NCBI RefSeq assembly: GCF_000718015.1 | Contig: NZ_JODY01000021.1 | Location: 37,274-101,273, forward strand | Direction of reading: 5' to 3' | Source: Streptomyces catenulae | GTDB lineage: Bacteria > Actinomycetota > Actinomycetes > Streptomycetales > Streptomycetaceae | Length of the DNA stretch: 64,000 nucleotides | Shown here: piece after piece, positions 53,179-61,476 of the stretch | How the letters are laid out: each line of letters starts with the position of its first letter | Position numbering within the stretch: the stretch's first letter is position 1 | Program-made: the position numbers and the translations under genes | The notes under the pieces: generated by a model | The model's input: the letters and a program-made list of their open reading frames with translations, nothing else | The model's database searches: none | What the model was told of the DNA's origin: nothing

Positions 53179-53805
53179 TCAGAGGTCGGCGCGCCCCGTC
53201 ACCGCCCGGGCGTGGGCGAGGATCAACTCCTGGGCCCGGTCGGGGTGGAGCGCGGCGTTGCGGCTGACGATGTGCAGCCCGTAACCGTCCTCCAGGGCCA
53301 CCAGTCCGTGCGCCAGATCCTGCGCGGACGCCGCGAGCGTGAAGCCGCCGCTCGCCGCGCCCACCTCCAGCGCGGTGGTGTAGAGCGCGACCTCCCGGGC
53401 GAAGAGTGAGGCCATCAGCTCGGCGTGGCCGGGGCTGCGCCCGGCGCGCCGGTGCAGCTCGTAGAGGAGTCCGTGGGCCGGATCGTCGGTCATGGTCGGC
53501 AGCCCGCTGTGCAGCAGGGCCCGGAGGCGGGCGGCGGGATCGTCGGCCGGTGCCTCCTCGTAGGCCCGCTGACGGGAGGCCAGATAGCCCTCCACGGCGC
53601 CCCGGTGCACCTCCAGGACGAGGTCGTTCAGCTCCGGGTAGTAGTACAGGACCGAGCCCTGGGAGACGCCCGCGGCATCCGCGATGTCCTTGATGCGCAG
53701 GGCTTCGAGCCCGCGCTCCGCGATGGCCCGCCCCGCGGCGGAGACGAGGGCCTGCCTACGTGCCGTCTGGTTGCGTGGTCTACCGGCTTTCCTCATACCG
53801 CTCAT
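53179..53805 (-). CDS. TetR-family transcriptional regulator
   Basis: 208 residues from ATG 53805 (ATG 53796 is possible). HTH at about 12-58 (RRQALVSAAGRAIAERGLEA, LRIKDIADAAGVSQGSVLYY), then a helical ligand domain. It is divergent from the aldehyde dehydrogenase gene and a palindrome overlaps that gene's -10 box, so it should repress it and perhaps respond to a polyamine or an aldehyde. Confidence 0.92.
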   Translation of the reverse strand: MSGMRKAGRPRNQTARRQALVSAAGRAIAERGLEALRIKDIADAAGVSQGSVLYYYPELNDLVLEVHRGAVEGYLASRQRAYEEAPADDPAARLRALLHSGLPTMTDDPAHGLLYELHRRAGRSPGHAELMASLFAREVALYTTALEVGAASGGFTLAASAQDLAHGLVALEDGYGLHIVSRNAALHPDRAQELILAHARAVTGRADL

Positions 53806-53852
53806 TCTCTGACCCCCGTCTCAGGTTGTGCAAGAAGTTCCCGTCCGGAGCA

Positions 53853-53895
53853 TTGACGGCCGGTTCATCCATTGTTTGAATTCCGACTCAAAGAA
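53853..53895 (+). promoter_or_regulatory. Promoter and operator of the aldehyde dehydrogenase set
   Basis: -35 TTGACG (53853-53858), 17-bp spacer, -10 TTGAAT (53876-53881). TTGTTTGA-N8-TCAAAGAA (53872-53879 and 53888-53895, 7 of 8 paired) overlaps the -10 box. This is the best consensus-like promoter in the window. A repressor such as the divergent TetR protein would block it. Confidence 0.75.
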
Positions 53896-54029
53896 ACCGG
53901 TGCGGACGCTCCCTTCCGAGCCCTTCCCCCTGCCGCACCCCACCGTCTCGAACGGCATCTCCGTCCCGGTCGGGGCCACCCCGGCCCACCGCTTCGCCCA
54001 CGTCCCACGACGCAATCGAAGGCCACACC

Positions 54030-55502
54030 ATGCAGACGTACGCCGACTGGCGGCAGCGCGCCGCCGCATTCACCCCCCGCACCCGCCTGTTCATCGACGG
54101 GACCTGGTCCGACCCCACCGACGACCGGTGGCTGCCGACCGTCAACCCCGCCACCGGCAAGGTCACCACCCACGTGGCGGCCGCCACCGCCGCCGACGTC
54201 GACCGGGCCGTGGCCGCCGCCCGCGCCTCCTTCGAGGACGGCCGCTGGTCGCGCACCGCCCCCGCCGAGCGCAAGCGGGTGCTCCTCGCCCTCGCCCGCC
54301 TCATCGAGGAGCACGCCGCGGACCTGGCACTCTGCGACACCCTCGACATGGGCAAGCCGATCGCCGAGTCCTACGGCACCGACGTCCCCGGCGCGGCCGG
54401 AGTCTTCGCCTGGTACGCCGAGGCCGTCGACAAGCTCTACGACGAGATCGCCCCGGCCCCGCCCGGCAACCTCGCGCTCGTACGCCGCGCCCCGCTGGGC
54501 GTCGTGGGCGCCGTGGTGCCCTGGAACTTCCCGCTCGACATCGCCGGTTGGAAGCTGGCACCCGCACTGGCCGCGGGCAACAGCGTGGTGCTGAAACCGG
54601 CCGAACAGTCCCCGCTCTCCGCCCTCCTCCTCGCCGAACTCGCCGCGGAGGCCGGACTGCCCGACGGTGTGCTCAACGTCGTCCCCGGCCCGGGGGAGAC
54701 GACGGGGCAGGCGCTCGGCCGCCACCCGGACGTGGACACCCTCGTCTTCACCGGCTCCACCGCCGTCGCCAAGCGGTTCCTCGCCTACTCCGCCGAGTCG
54801 AACATGAAGCAGGTCTGGCCCGAGGCCGGCGGCAAGAGCCCCGACGTGGTCTTCGCCGACGCCGACCTGGAGACCGCCGCGGAGCGCGCCGCCTGGGGCT
54901 TCGTCTACAACGCCGGGCAGGTCTGCTCCGCCACCACCCGGCTGCTGGTCGAGGCGTCCGTCGCCGAGGAGTTCACCGCCCGCGTCGCCGCCCACGCTGC
55001 CGCATGGCGGCCGGGCGACCCGCTCGACCCCGCCACCCGCCTCGGCCCGCTCGTCGACGAGGCACAGGCGGAGCGGGTCCTCGCCGCCGTGACGTCATCC
55101 GGCGCCACCCTCGCCTGCGGCGGCACCCGGCCCGACCGGGACGGCGCCTACCTCGACCCCACCGTCGCCACCGGCCTCGGCCCCGACGCCCCGCTCGTCC
55201 GGGACGAACTCTTCGGCCCCGTCCTGACGGTGCTGCCCTTCGCGGACGAGACCGAGGCGGTCCGCCTCGCCAACGACTCCGCCTACGGGCTCGCCGCCTC
55301 CCTGTGGACATCGGACCTCGGCCGCGCCCACCGCGTCGCCGACGCCCTGCGCGCGGGCACCGTCTCCGTCAACACCGTGGACGCGCTCTCCCCGTTCACC
55401 CCGTTCGGCGGCTTCAAGCAGTCCGGCCACGGCCGCGACCTCTCCCTGCACTCCTTCGACAAGTACACCGGCCTGAAGACGACCTGGATCTCCCACGGCT
55501 GA
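54030..55502 (+). CDS. NAD(P)-dependent aldehyde dehydrogenase, PuuC-like
   Basis: 490 residues from ATG 54030. NAD-fold with VVPWNFPLDIAGWKLAPALA, FTGSTAVAKRFLAYSA, general base E265 in WPEAGGKSPD and the nucleophile C299 in NAGQVCSATTR; C-terminal TPFGGFKQSGHGRD. The pattern is that of gamma-glutamyl-gamma-aminobutyraldehyde or aminobutyraldehyde dehydrogenases in polyamine degradation. The aminotransferase gene follows after 63 bp. Confidence 0.92.
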   Translation: MQTYADWRQRAAAFTPRTRLFIDGTWSDPTDDRWLPTVNPATGKVTTHVAAATAADVDRAVAAARASFEDGRWSRTAPAERKRVLLALARLIEEHAADLALCDTLDMGKPIAESYGTDVPGAAGVFAWYAEAVDKLYDEIAPAPPGNLALVRRAPLGVVGAVVPWNFPLDIAGWKLAPALAAGNSVVLKPAEQSPLSALLLAELAAEAGLPDGVLNVVPGPGETTGQALGRHPDVDTLVFTGSTAVAKRFLAYSAESNMKQVWPEAGGKSPDVVFADADLETAAERAAWGFVYNAGQVCSATTRLLVEASVAEEFTARVAAHAAAWRPGDPLDPATRLGPLVDEAQAERVLAAVTSSGATLACGGTRPDRDGAYLDPTVATGLGPDAPLVRDELFGPVLTVLPFADETEAVRLANDSAYGLAASLWTSDLGRAHRVADALRAGTVSVNTVDALSPFTPFGGFKQSGHGRDLSLHSFDKYTGLKTTWISHG

Positions 55503-55565
55503 CCGCGCGGGCACCCGACACGCCCCGCCACCGCACCCCACCGCACCGAACAAGGGACACCCACG

Positions 55566-56918
55566 ATGACCATGGACACCGCGGAACTCACCCGCCTCGA
55601 CCGGGCCCACCTGATCCACCCCTACCTGCCGGGCGACGCCGCCGAGCGCGTCATCATGGCCTCCGGCTCCGGCTGCCGTCTCACCGACACCGAGGGCCGC
55701 GGCTACCTCGACGCCACCGGCGGCCTCTGGCTCGCCCAGGTGGGCCACGGCCGCACCGAACTCGCCGACGTCGCCCATGCGCAGATGTCGAAGCTGGAGT
55801 ACTTCACCAGCTTCTGGGAGTTCTCCAACGAGCGGGCCATCGAACTCGCCGCCCGCCTCGCCGCGCTCGCCCCCGACCCCCTCAACCACGTCTACTTCAC
55901 CTCCGGCGGCTCGGAGGGCAACGAGGCGGCCATCAAGATGGCCCGCTACCACCACCACCGCCGCGGCGAGAGCAGCCGGACGTGGATCCTCGCCCGCAGC
56001 AAGGCGTACCACGGCATCGGCTACGGCGGCGGCTCGGCCACCGGCTTCCCCCTCTACCACGAGGGCTTCGCCCCGATGATGCCGCACGTCTCCCACCTCA
56101 CCCCGCCGTGGCCGTACCGCACCGACCTCTACGGCGGCGAGGACCCCACCGACTTCCTCATCCGCGAACTGGAGGAGCGCATCGCGGAGATCGGCCCGGA
56201 GAACATCGCCGCGATGATCGGCGAACCCATCATGGGCGTCGGCGGCATGCTCGTCCCCCCGGCCGACTACTGGCCCCGCGTGCGCGAGGTCCTCGACCGC
56301 CACGGCATCCTGCTCATCTTCGACGAGGTCGTCACCGCCTACGGCCGCATGGGGGAGTGGTTCGCCGCCCAGCACTTCGGCGTCACCCCCGACATCATCG
56401 TCACCGCCAAGGGCATCACCTCCGGCTACGTCCCGCTCGGCGCGCTGCTGGTCGGCGACCACGTCGCCGAAACCCTCCTGCGCGACCACGGGTTCCCCAT
56501 GGGCTACACCTACAACGGCCACCCCGTCGCCACCGCCGTCGCCACCGCCAACCTCGACATCATCGAGAAGGAGGGCATGCTCGCCCGCGCCACGGAGAGG
56601 GGCGCCTTCCTCCACGCCGAACTGGAGGCACACCTCGGCGACCTGCCGATCGTCGGCGAGATCCGCTCCGTCGGCATGATGCTCGCCGTCGAACTGGTCC
56701 AGGACCGCACCACCCGCACCCCCCTGCCGCTCCACCCCGACCGGATGCCGCACGACGTCATCCGCCGCGAGACCGGCGTGATCGTCCGCGACTCCGCCCA
56801 CAGCCTGGTCATGTCCCCGCCGCTGGTGATGACCGAGTCCGAGGCCAAGGAAGTGGCCACCGCGCTGCGCGGCGTCCTCGAACGCACCGCGCCCACCGGC
56901 GAGATCCGCACCGCCTGA
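55566..56918 (+). CDS. Class III (omega) aminotransferase
   Basis: 450 residues from ATG 55566, with AAGGGA 9 nt upstream. PLP fold with FTSGGSEGNEAAIKMARYH, ILARSKAYHGIGYGG, LIFDEVVTAYGRMGEWF and the Schiff-base Lys282 in VTAKGITSGYVPLGA. It should convert a terminal amine, such as putrescine, beta-alanine or GABA, to an aldehyde, which the upstream dehydrogenase could oxidise. Confidence 0.92.
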   Translation: MTMDTAELTRLDRAHLIHPYLPGDAAERVIMASGSGCRLTDTEGRGYLDATGGLWLAQVGHGRTELADVAHAQMSKLEYFTSFWEFSNERAIELAARLAALAPDPLNHVYFTSGGSEGNEAAIKMARYHHHRRGESSRTWILARSKAYHGIGYGGGSATGFPLYHEGFAPMMPHVSHLTPPWPYRTDLYGGEDPTDFLIRELEERIAEIGPENIAAMIGEPIMGVGGMLVPPADYWPRVREVLDRHGILLIFDEVVTAYGRMGEWFAAQHFGVTPDIIVTAKGITSGYVPLGALLVGDHVAETLLRDHGFPMGYTYNGHPVATAVATANLDIIEKEGMLARATERGAFLHAELEAHLGDLPIVGEIRSVGMMLAVELVQDRTTRTPLPLHPDRMPHDVIRRETGVIVRDSAHSLVMSPPLVMTESEAKEVATALRGVLERTAPTGEIRTA

Positions 56919-57021
56919 CCCCTCCCGGGAGGCCCGGTGCCCCGCCGGGCCTCCCCGACCCGGACGCCACACCCGTCGCCGCGCGCCCGCGTGCCCACTC
57001 GCAGCGGCCCTTCCCCCTCAT

Positions 57022-57179
57022 GGGTGTCCCTCCGGTCTTCGTGGGGCCGTGACGCCCGGCACCGCACCCCGCCGCGCCACCGCCCCACCCACGGACACCC
57101 GGCCCGAGGGCGAGCCCCCGCCCTCGCGAGGCCCGGCACCGCACGCCACCGCCGCATCCACGAAGACCGAAAGACACCC
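57022..57179. repeat. Long imperfect inverted repeat before the APC permease gene
   Basis: GGGTGTC-N4-CGGTCTTCGTGG (57022-57044) is matched in reverse by CCACGAAGACCG-N3-GACACCC (57158-57179). The arms are 113 bp apart. Direct repeats GCCCGGCACCGCAC also occur between or near them (about 57054 and 57130). The arms could fold the leader into one large stem or be a degenerate mobile-element end. Confidence 0.7.
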
Positions 57180-57193
57180 CCAAGGAACTGCCC

Positions 57194-58687
57194 GTGTCCT
57201 CTCTTCTCCCGTCCACCGCCTCGCGCGCCCCCGACACCACGACGACCGGCCTGCGGCGCAGCCTGAAGCGCCTCGACATCACCGCCATGGCCATCGCCGC
57301 GGTCATCTCGTTCGACACCGTCGGCCAGATCGCCACCGGCGGCGGCGAGGCCGTCACCTGGACCGCGGCCCTCGCCCTGCTCTTCCTCGTGCCCTACGCC
57401 CTGCTGTTCGCCGAGACCGGCGCCGCGTTCCCGCAGGAGGGCGGCCCGTACGTCTGGGTCCGGCTCGCCCTCGGCCGCTCCGCCGCCGCGCTCACCACCC
57501 TCTTCTACTGGGTGACCAACCCGATCTGGCTCGGCGGCTCGCTGGTCTTCCTCGCCGCGCAGACCTGGGACGGCTTCGTCTTCCACCTCGGCTCGGGCAC
57601 CGTCGCCGACTACACCTTCAAACTGCTCTTCGTGTGGACCGCCATCCTCACCGCCGTCGTCTCGCTCCGCCGCGGCAAGTGGATCACCACCATCGGCGCC
57701 GCGATGAAGGTCCTCACCATCGCCCTGTTCACCCTCACCGCCGTGCTCTACGGCCTGGAACACGGCTTCCAGGGCCTCGCCGACACCCACTTCACCCCCT
57801 CGACCGCCGGATTCCTCGCCCTGGTGCCGATCCTGCTCTTCGCGTACGTCGGATTCGAGGCGCCCAACGCCGCCGGTGAGGAGATGCACGACCCGCAGCG
57901 CGACGTACCCGCCGCCCTCGGCCGCTCCGCGACCGTCGCGGTCTGCTGCTACCTGCTGCCCGTCCTCGCCCTCCTCGCCGTCGTCCCCGCCCGCCAGGTC
58001 ACCGGCATCGGCGGCTTCATGGAGGGCGCCCGCCTGGTCTTCGGCATCTACGGACCCGCGGCCGGACCGCTGCTGACGCTCACCGCCGTCATGTTCGTCT
58101 TCGCCCTGCTCACCCAGGGCAGCGCCTGGATGATCGTCAGCGACCGGATGCAGGCGATGGCCGCCGCCGACGGCGGCTCCTTCAGCCGCTCCCTCGGCGC
58201 CTTCCACCCCCGGCTCGGCACGCCCGTCCGCACCAACCTGCTCTCCGGCATCGTGGCCACCGTGTTCATGCTCGCGGCGATGCAACTCGCGGGCGGCGAC
58301 GCGGGCGCCGTCTTCGCCGTCGTCCTCACCGTGGCGGTCACCACGCTGCTCCTCTCCTACCTGATCATCGTCCCCTCCCTCGTCCTCCTCCGCCTGCGCC
58401 GCCCCGACGTCATCCGCCCCTACCGCGTCCCCTTCGGCCACCGCGGCTTCCTGACCTGCGCCGCCCTGGTCTACGCCTGGATCCTCCTCGGCTCCTGGTG
58501 CGCCCTCTTCCCCGGCACCCTCGAATCCCTCGCCGGCCTCCCCTACACCTTCGACACCACCTGGGGCGTCTCCCGCACCACCTTCGAAACCTTCACCCTC
58601 GGCACGGTCGCCGCACTACTCCTGGTCGGCACGGCGGGCCTGCGGGTGGCGCGGCGGGAGGGGGGTGAGGCGCAAGCCGACAGGTAG
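57194..58687 (+). CDS. APC-family amino acid permease
   Basis: 497 residues from GTG 57194. About twelve helices; N-terminal RRSLKRLDITAMAIAAVISF and GAAFPQEGGPYVWVRLALG, then LFAYVGFEAPNAAGEEMHDP, the APC signatures. It is 275 bp downstream of the aminotransferase gene on the same strand and probably imports the amine or amino acid handled by the two enzymes. Confidence 0.9.
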   Translation: MSSLLPSTASRAPDTTTTGLRRSLKRLDITAMAIAAVISFDTVGQIATGGGEAVTWTAALALLFLVPYALLFAETGAAFPQEGGPYVWVRLALGRSAAALTTLFYWVTNPIWLGGSLVFLAAQTWDGFVFHLGSGTVADYTFKLLFVWTAILTAVVSLRRGKWITTIGAAMKVLTIALFTLTAVLYGLEHGFQGLADTHFTPSTAGFLALVPILLFAYVGFEAPNAAGEEMHDPQRDVPAALGRSATVAVCCYLLPVLALLAVVPARQVTGIGGFMEGARLVFGIYGPAAGPLLTLTAVMFVFALLTQGSAWMIVSDRMQAMAAADGGSFSRSLGAFHPRLGTPVRTNLLSGIVATVFMLAAMQLAGGDAGAVFAVVLTVAVTTLLLSYLIIVPSLVLLRLRRPDVIRPYRVPFGHRGFLTCAALVYAWILLGSWCALFPGTLESLAGLPYTFDTTWGVSRTTFETFTLGTVAALLLVGTAGLRVARREGGEAQADR

Positions 58688-58777
58688 GGAGAGACGGGCA
58701 GGTGGCGGCGACCGGGGGGCCGCTCCGGGGCCGGGAGCCGCCCCGACGACGGCCGGGCCGGTGGGGCTTTTAAACTC

Positions 58778-58789
58778 ACCGGTACCGGT
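58778..58789. promoter_or_regulatory. 12-bp palindrome ACCGGTACCGGT
   Basis: A perfect palindrome, 2 bp before the leader that the two nuclease-helicase genes share and 4 bp after TTTTAAAC, which may be a -10 box. It is not present upstream of the paralogue. Confidence 0.5.
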
Positions 58790-58790
58790 T

Positions 58791-58863
58791 GCGGCCCGCC
58801 GGGCTTCCCACGCGGACATGCCCCCACCCGCACGAGTCACTCGTGCCCAGGGGGAACCACCTC
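58791..58863 (+). promoter_or_regulatory. Shared structured leader of nuclease-helicase gene 1
   Basis: GCGGCCCGCCGGGCTTCC (58791-58808) contains the dyad GCCCG-C-CGGGC. GACATGCCCCCACCCGCACG continues as AG (58815-58836). Then GCACGA-GTCAC-TCGTGC (58830-58846) forms a 6-bp hairpin, and CCCCC (58821-58825) can pair with GGGGG (58850-58854), the probable ribosome site of GTG 58864. The same elements in the same order precede the paralogue at 63354. Confidence 0.75.
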
Positions 58864-60993
58864 GTGTCCATGCTCCTGCTGAAGCTGGCGGCCCAAGATC
58901 TCCTCGAACTGAACTCCAGAGATCGCATGGTGCCGCATCTCGCCGCTCGATGGCGGTACTTCCGGGAGGGGAACGCCTCGGAGTCCGAACGCTCCGCCTG
59001 GGCGGAGAGCCTGGTGAGCCTCGCGAACGATCTGGTGATGTCCGGCCGCGGAAACGTGGAGATGATCGTCGAGTGCGCCGCCACGCTCGACGAGGACGGT
59101 CGGCGGGACCCTCGGCTCATCGACGTCGTGCTCATCGGCCGACACCCGCAGGAGCACCGGATCTCCGTCCAACTCGTCGAGCTGAAGCGCTGGTCGAGGG
59201 TGACCAGGGTGGAACGGGCCTTCGGGAAGATGACGCAGGTCCGCGTGCCGGGCATCGAGGAGCCGAAAAAGCACCCCGCCCTTCAATTGCGCGAATACTA
59301 CGACGCATTCACCGGAGCGCGCGGTCCCCTCAACGGAATCGAATTCGAGTGTGGAGGCTTTGCCTATCTCCACAACGCCACTCAGGAATCCGTGCGGGCG
59401 CTGACCGATCTGGACGCACCCAACGGAGTCTATTCCCGTGTGTACACGGGAGATCAGCGCGAAGAACTGCTCTCCGACTTCCGACGGAACTTCGCCGCCG
59501 AAGGCGGTGCCTCCGGGGCCGAAATCCTGCTTCGGAGCATGGGACTGCGCAACACCCCGCTCCTCGACGCCATGATCCGCTCCCGCGGGGACGACACGGT
59601 CTTCACCCTGCGCGGGCGCCAGAAGACGGTTGCCGACCAGATCCTGGAGGCGGCTGCCAAGGTCCTCCCCGACGAACGGCGCCCCGCCCTCGTGCCGGAC
59701 GACCGACGCGTGGTCTTCCTGGTGAGAGGGGGTGCGGGCACCGGCAAGAGCGCCATCGGGCTCCAGGTCAAGGCGGAGTTGGAAGCGGCGGGCCGGACGG
59801 TCAAGTACGCCAGCGGGAGCCGGGCGTTCAACGGTGCGCTCCAAGAACATGTCGGCTACGGCGACCGGGAATTCCGGGAATCCTTCACCTACTTCAGCAG
59901 CTTCGTCACCCCACCGGATCCGCCCCTGGACGTGCTGATCTGCGACGAGGCCCACCGCCTGCGGGACCGCTCGACCAACCGCTTCTGGAAACCCGAACAA
60001 CAGGGCACACAGCCTCAGGTGGACGAACTGCTCGACGCCTCCCGCCTGACCGTGTTCTTCCTGGACGAAGGGCAGTCCGTACGGCCGAACGAGGTGGGCA
60101 CCACCGATCTGATCAAGGGCGCGGCCGGGCGCTACGGCGCCCAACTCCTCCAGTACGACCTGCAGGAGCAGTTCCGGTGCGGTGGCAGCGAAGGCTACAT
60201 CCGCTGGGTACGCGCCGCCCTGGGAGTGACGGACGAGGAGCCCGAGCCGTGGACCCCGGACGGGCTGATGCACATCGAGGTGGCGGACACCCCGGAGGAA
60301 CTGGAACGCGTCATCCGCACCGAAGCCCTGGCCGGCGCATCCGCGCGGATGGTCGCGGGCTACTGCTGGCCGTGGACCAAGCCACTGGGCAAGGAGAAGC
60401 GCCTGGAAGCCGACGTCCGTATCGGCGACTGGCACCGGGCGTGGAACGCGGACAGCGAAGCCTTCTGCGAGGACGGTGCGCCGCCCTCGAAGATCTGGTC
60501 CGTGCACGAGAAGGGACTCGACCAGATCGGCTGTGTCTACACGGCGCAAGGTCTCGAATGGGACTGGTGCGGCGTGATCATGGGAGAGGACATGGTCCGC
60601 CGCGGTGACCGGTGGGTGTTCCGCCGGGGAAAGGAGCGCAAGGACCCGGAGACGGGCGTCAAGCGCGTCGCGGTGCCCGGGTCGTTCGACCCGAAGGTGA
60701 AACCCGGCAGCGTTGACGACGCGGAATTCGCCCGGCTCATCCGCCACGCGTACCACGTGCTGATGACGCGGGCCAGCCGTGCGACCGTGCTGTACTCCAC
60801 GGACGAGGAGACCCGGACCTATCTGAAGGGACTCGTCGGTGAGCTTCAGATCCACGGGCTGCGCCCCACCTGGGAGAACCTTCCGCCGGAAGCACGTGTG
60901 CCGCATCTTCCCCGCCCGAAGAGGACAAGGGGAAAGCGGCAGAGGAACCGGAACAAGGGGAAAACGCAGGAGCCGGATCTCCGGCTGTTCTGA
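58864..60993 (+). CDS. PD-(D/E)XK nuclease-Schlafen group 3 (DUF2075) helicase fusion, paralogue 1
   Basis: 709 residues from GTG 58864 (GGGGG 9 nt upstream; ATG 58870 is an alternative). The N-terminal domain has Asp87 in LIDVVLIG and E106-x-K108 in VELKRWS, the PD-(D/E)XK pattern. The helicase starts near 260: Walker A GGAGTGKS (289-296), DEAH (361-364), FFLDEGQSVRPNEVG, LQEQFRCGGSEGYIRW, CVYTAQGLEWDW and HVLMTRASRATVLYS. A basic tail (RPKRTRGKRQRNRNK) ends it. The family is uncharacterised; nuclease-helicase fusions are frequent in defence loci. Paralogue 2 lies convergent. Confidence 0.87.
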   Translation: MSMLLLKLAAQDLLELNSRDRMVPHLAARWRYFREGNASESERSAWAESLVSLANDLVMSGRGNVEMIVECAATLDEDGRRDPRLIDVVLIGRHPQEHRISVQLVELKRWSRVTRVERAFGKMTQVRVPGIEEPKKHPALQLREYYDAFTGARGPLNGIEFECGGFAYLHNATQESVRALTDLDAPNGVYSRVYTGDQREELLSDFRRNFAAEGGASGAEILLRSMGLRNTPLLDAMIRSRGDDTVFTLRGRQKTVADQILEAAAKVLPDERRPALVPDDRRVVFLVRGGAGTGKSAIGLQVKAELEAAGRTVKYASGSRAFNGALQEHVGYGDREFRESFTYFSSFVTPPDPPLDVLICDEAHRLRDRSTNRFWKPEQQGTQPQVDELLDASRLTVFFLDEGQSVRPNEVGTTDLIKGAAGRYGAQLLQYDLQEQFRCGGSEGYIRWVRAALGVTDEEPEPWTPDGLMHIEVADTPEELERVIRTEALAGASARMVAGYCWPWTKPLGKEKRLEADVRIGDWHRAWNADSEAFCEDGAPPSKIWSVHEKGLDQIGCVYTAQGLEWDWCGVIMGEDMVRRGDRWVFRRGKERKDPETGVKRVAVPGSFDPKVKPGSVDDAEFARLIRHAYHVLMTRASRATVLYSTDEETRTYLKGLVGELQIHGLRPTWENLPPEARVPHLPRPKRTRGKRQRNRNKGKTQEPDLRLF

Positions 60994-61029
60994 CACCGAT
61001 CGGGTCTGACACCGCTCGGGGAAAGCGGA

Positions 61030-61054
61030 GTGGCGGGCTCTCCGGGCCCGCCAC
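61030..61054. terminator. Bidirectional terminator
   Basis: GTGGCGGGC and GCCCGCCAC form a perfect 9-bp stem with a 7-nt loop, between paralogue 1 and the convergent small membrane-protein gene. Confidence 0.88.
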
Positions 61055-61061
61055 CTGCCCG

Positions 61062-61190
61062 TCAGAAGAACAGGCGCGCTGCCGCTGTCAGGCCCGTCAG
61101 CACCACATTGGCGATGACACCCACGGCGACGTCGACCAGAATCTCGCGAAGCCAGTTACGACGTGCAGGCTTGTACGCAACGGGGTTCAT
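61062..61190 (-). CDS. 42-residue single-pass membrane protein (DUF6408-like)
   Basis: The product is MNPVAYKPARRNWLREILVD followed by VAVGVIANVVLTGLTAAARLFF: a basic N-terminus and one membrane helix. ATG 61190 has GAGGAG 9 nt upstream. Streptomyces carry many small proteins of this kind (DUF6408 as I remember them). It sits between the two nuclease-helicase genes. Its size and shape also suit a small toxin or membrane effector, but that is inference. Confidence 0.75.
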   Translation of the reverse strand: MNPVAYKPARRNWLREILVDVAVGVIANVVLTGLTAAARLFF

Positions 61191-61476
61191 GCGTCACCAC
61201 TCCTCGGTAGGAACTGGGAAGCAGCAGGGATCTGCCCTTCCGGGCATCCGCACTCACCCACGCACAAGACGCGGGGAAACCACTTACCAGTCATATCCGG
61301 GGACCGGTGGTGAACAGCCGCCGACGTACCCTCCGGGAAGGTGCGCAGCGCGAACCACACTAATGCATCACGTGTTGGGGGTGATCGACCCCGTCGGGTG
61401 TGCAGCGGCTCCTACGGCCGACGGAGCGCGCCGGGTCCGGCGGGCGCCGACCGTGGGGGGCCGTGGAACGGAGCCG
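61191..61476. other. Intergenic region between the small gene and paralogue 2
   Basis: 286 bp. It should contain the promoter of the small minus-strand gene and the transcript end of paralogue 2. No further gene is recognised. Confidence 0.5.

Noticed and set aside
58818..58864. ATG with the same first codons (MPPPAR) in both nuclease-helicase leaders, a possible upstream ORF
   Set aside because: The frame runs far into the main gene as a shadow in both cases and diverges right after the conserved block. The block is better explained as RNA structure.
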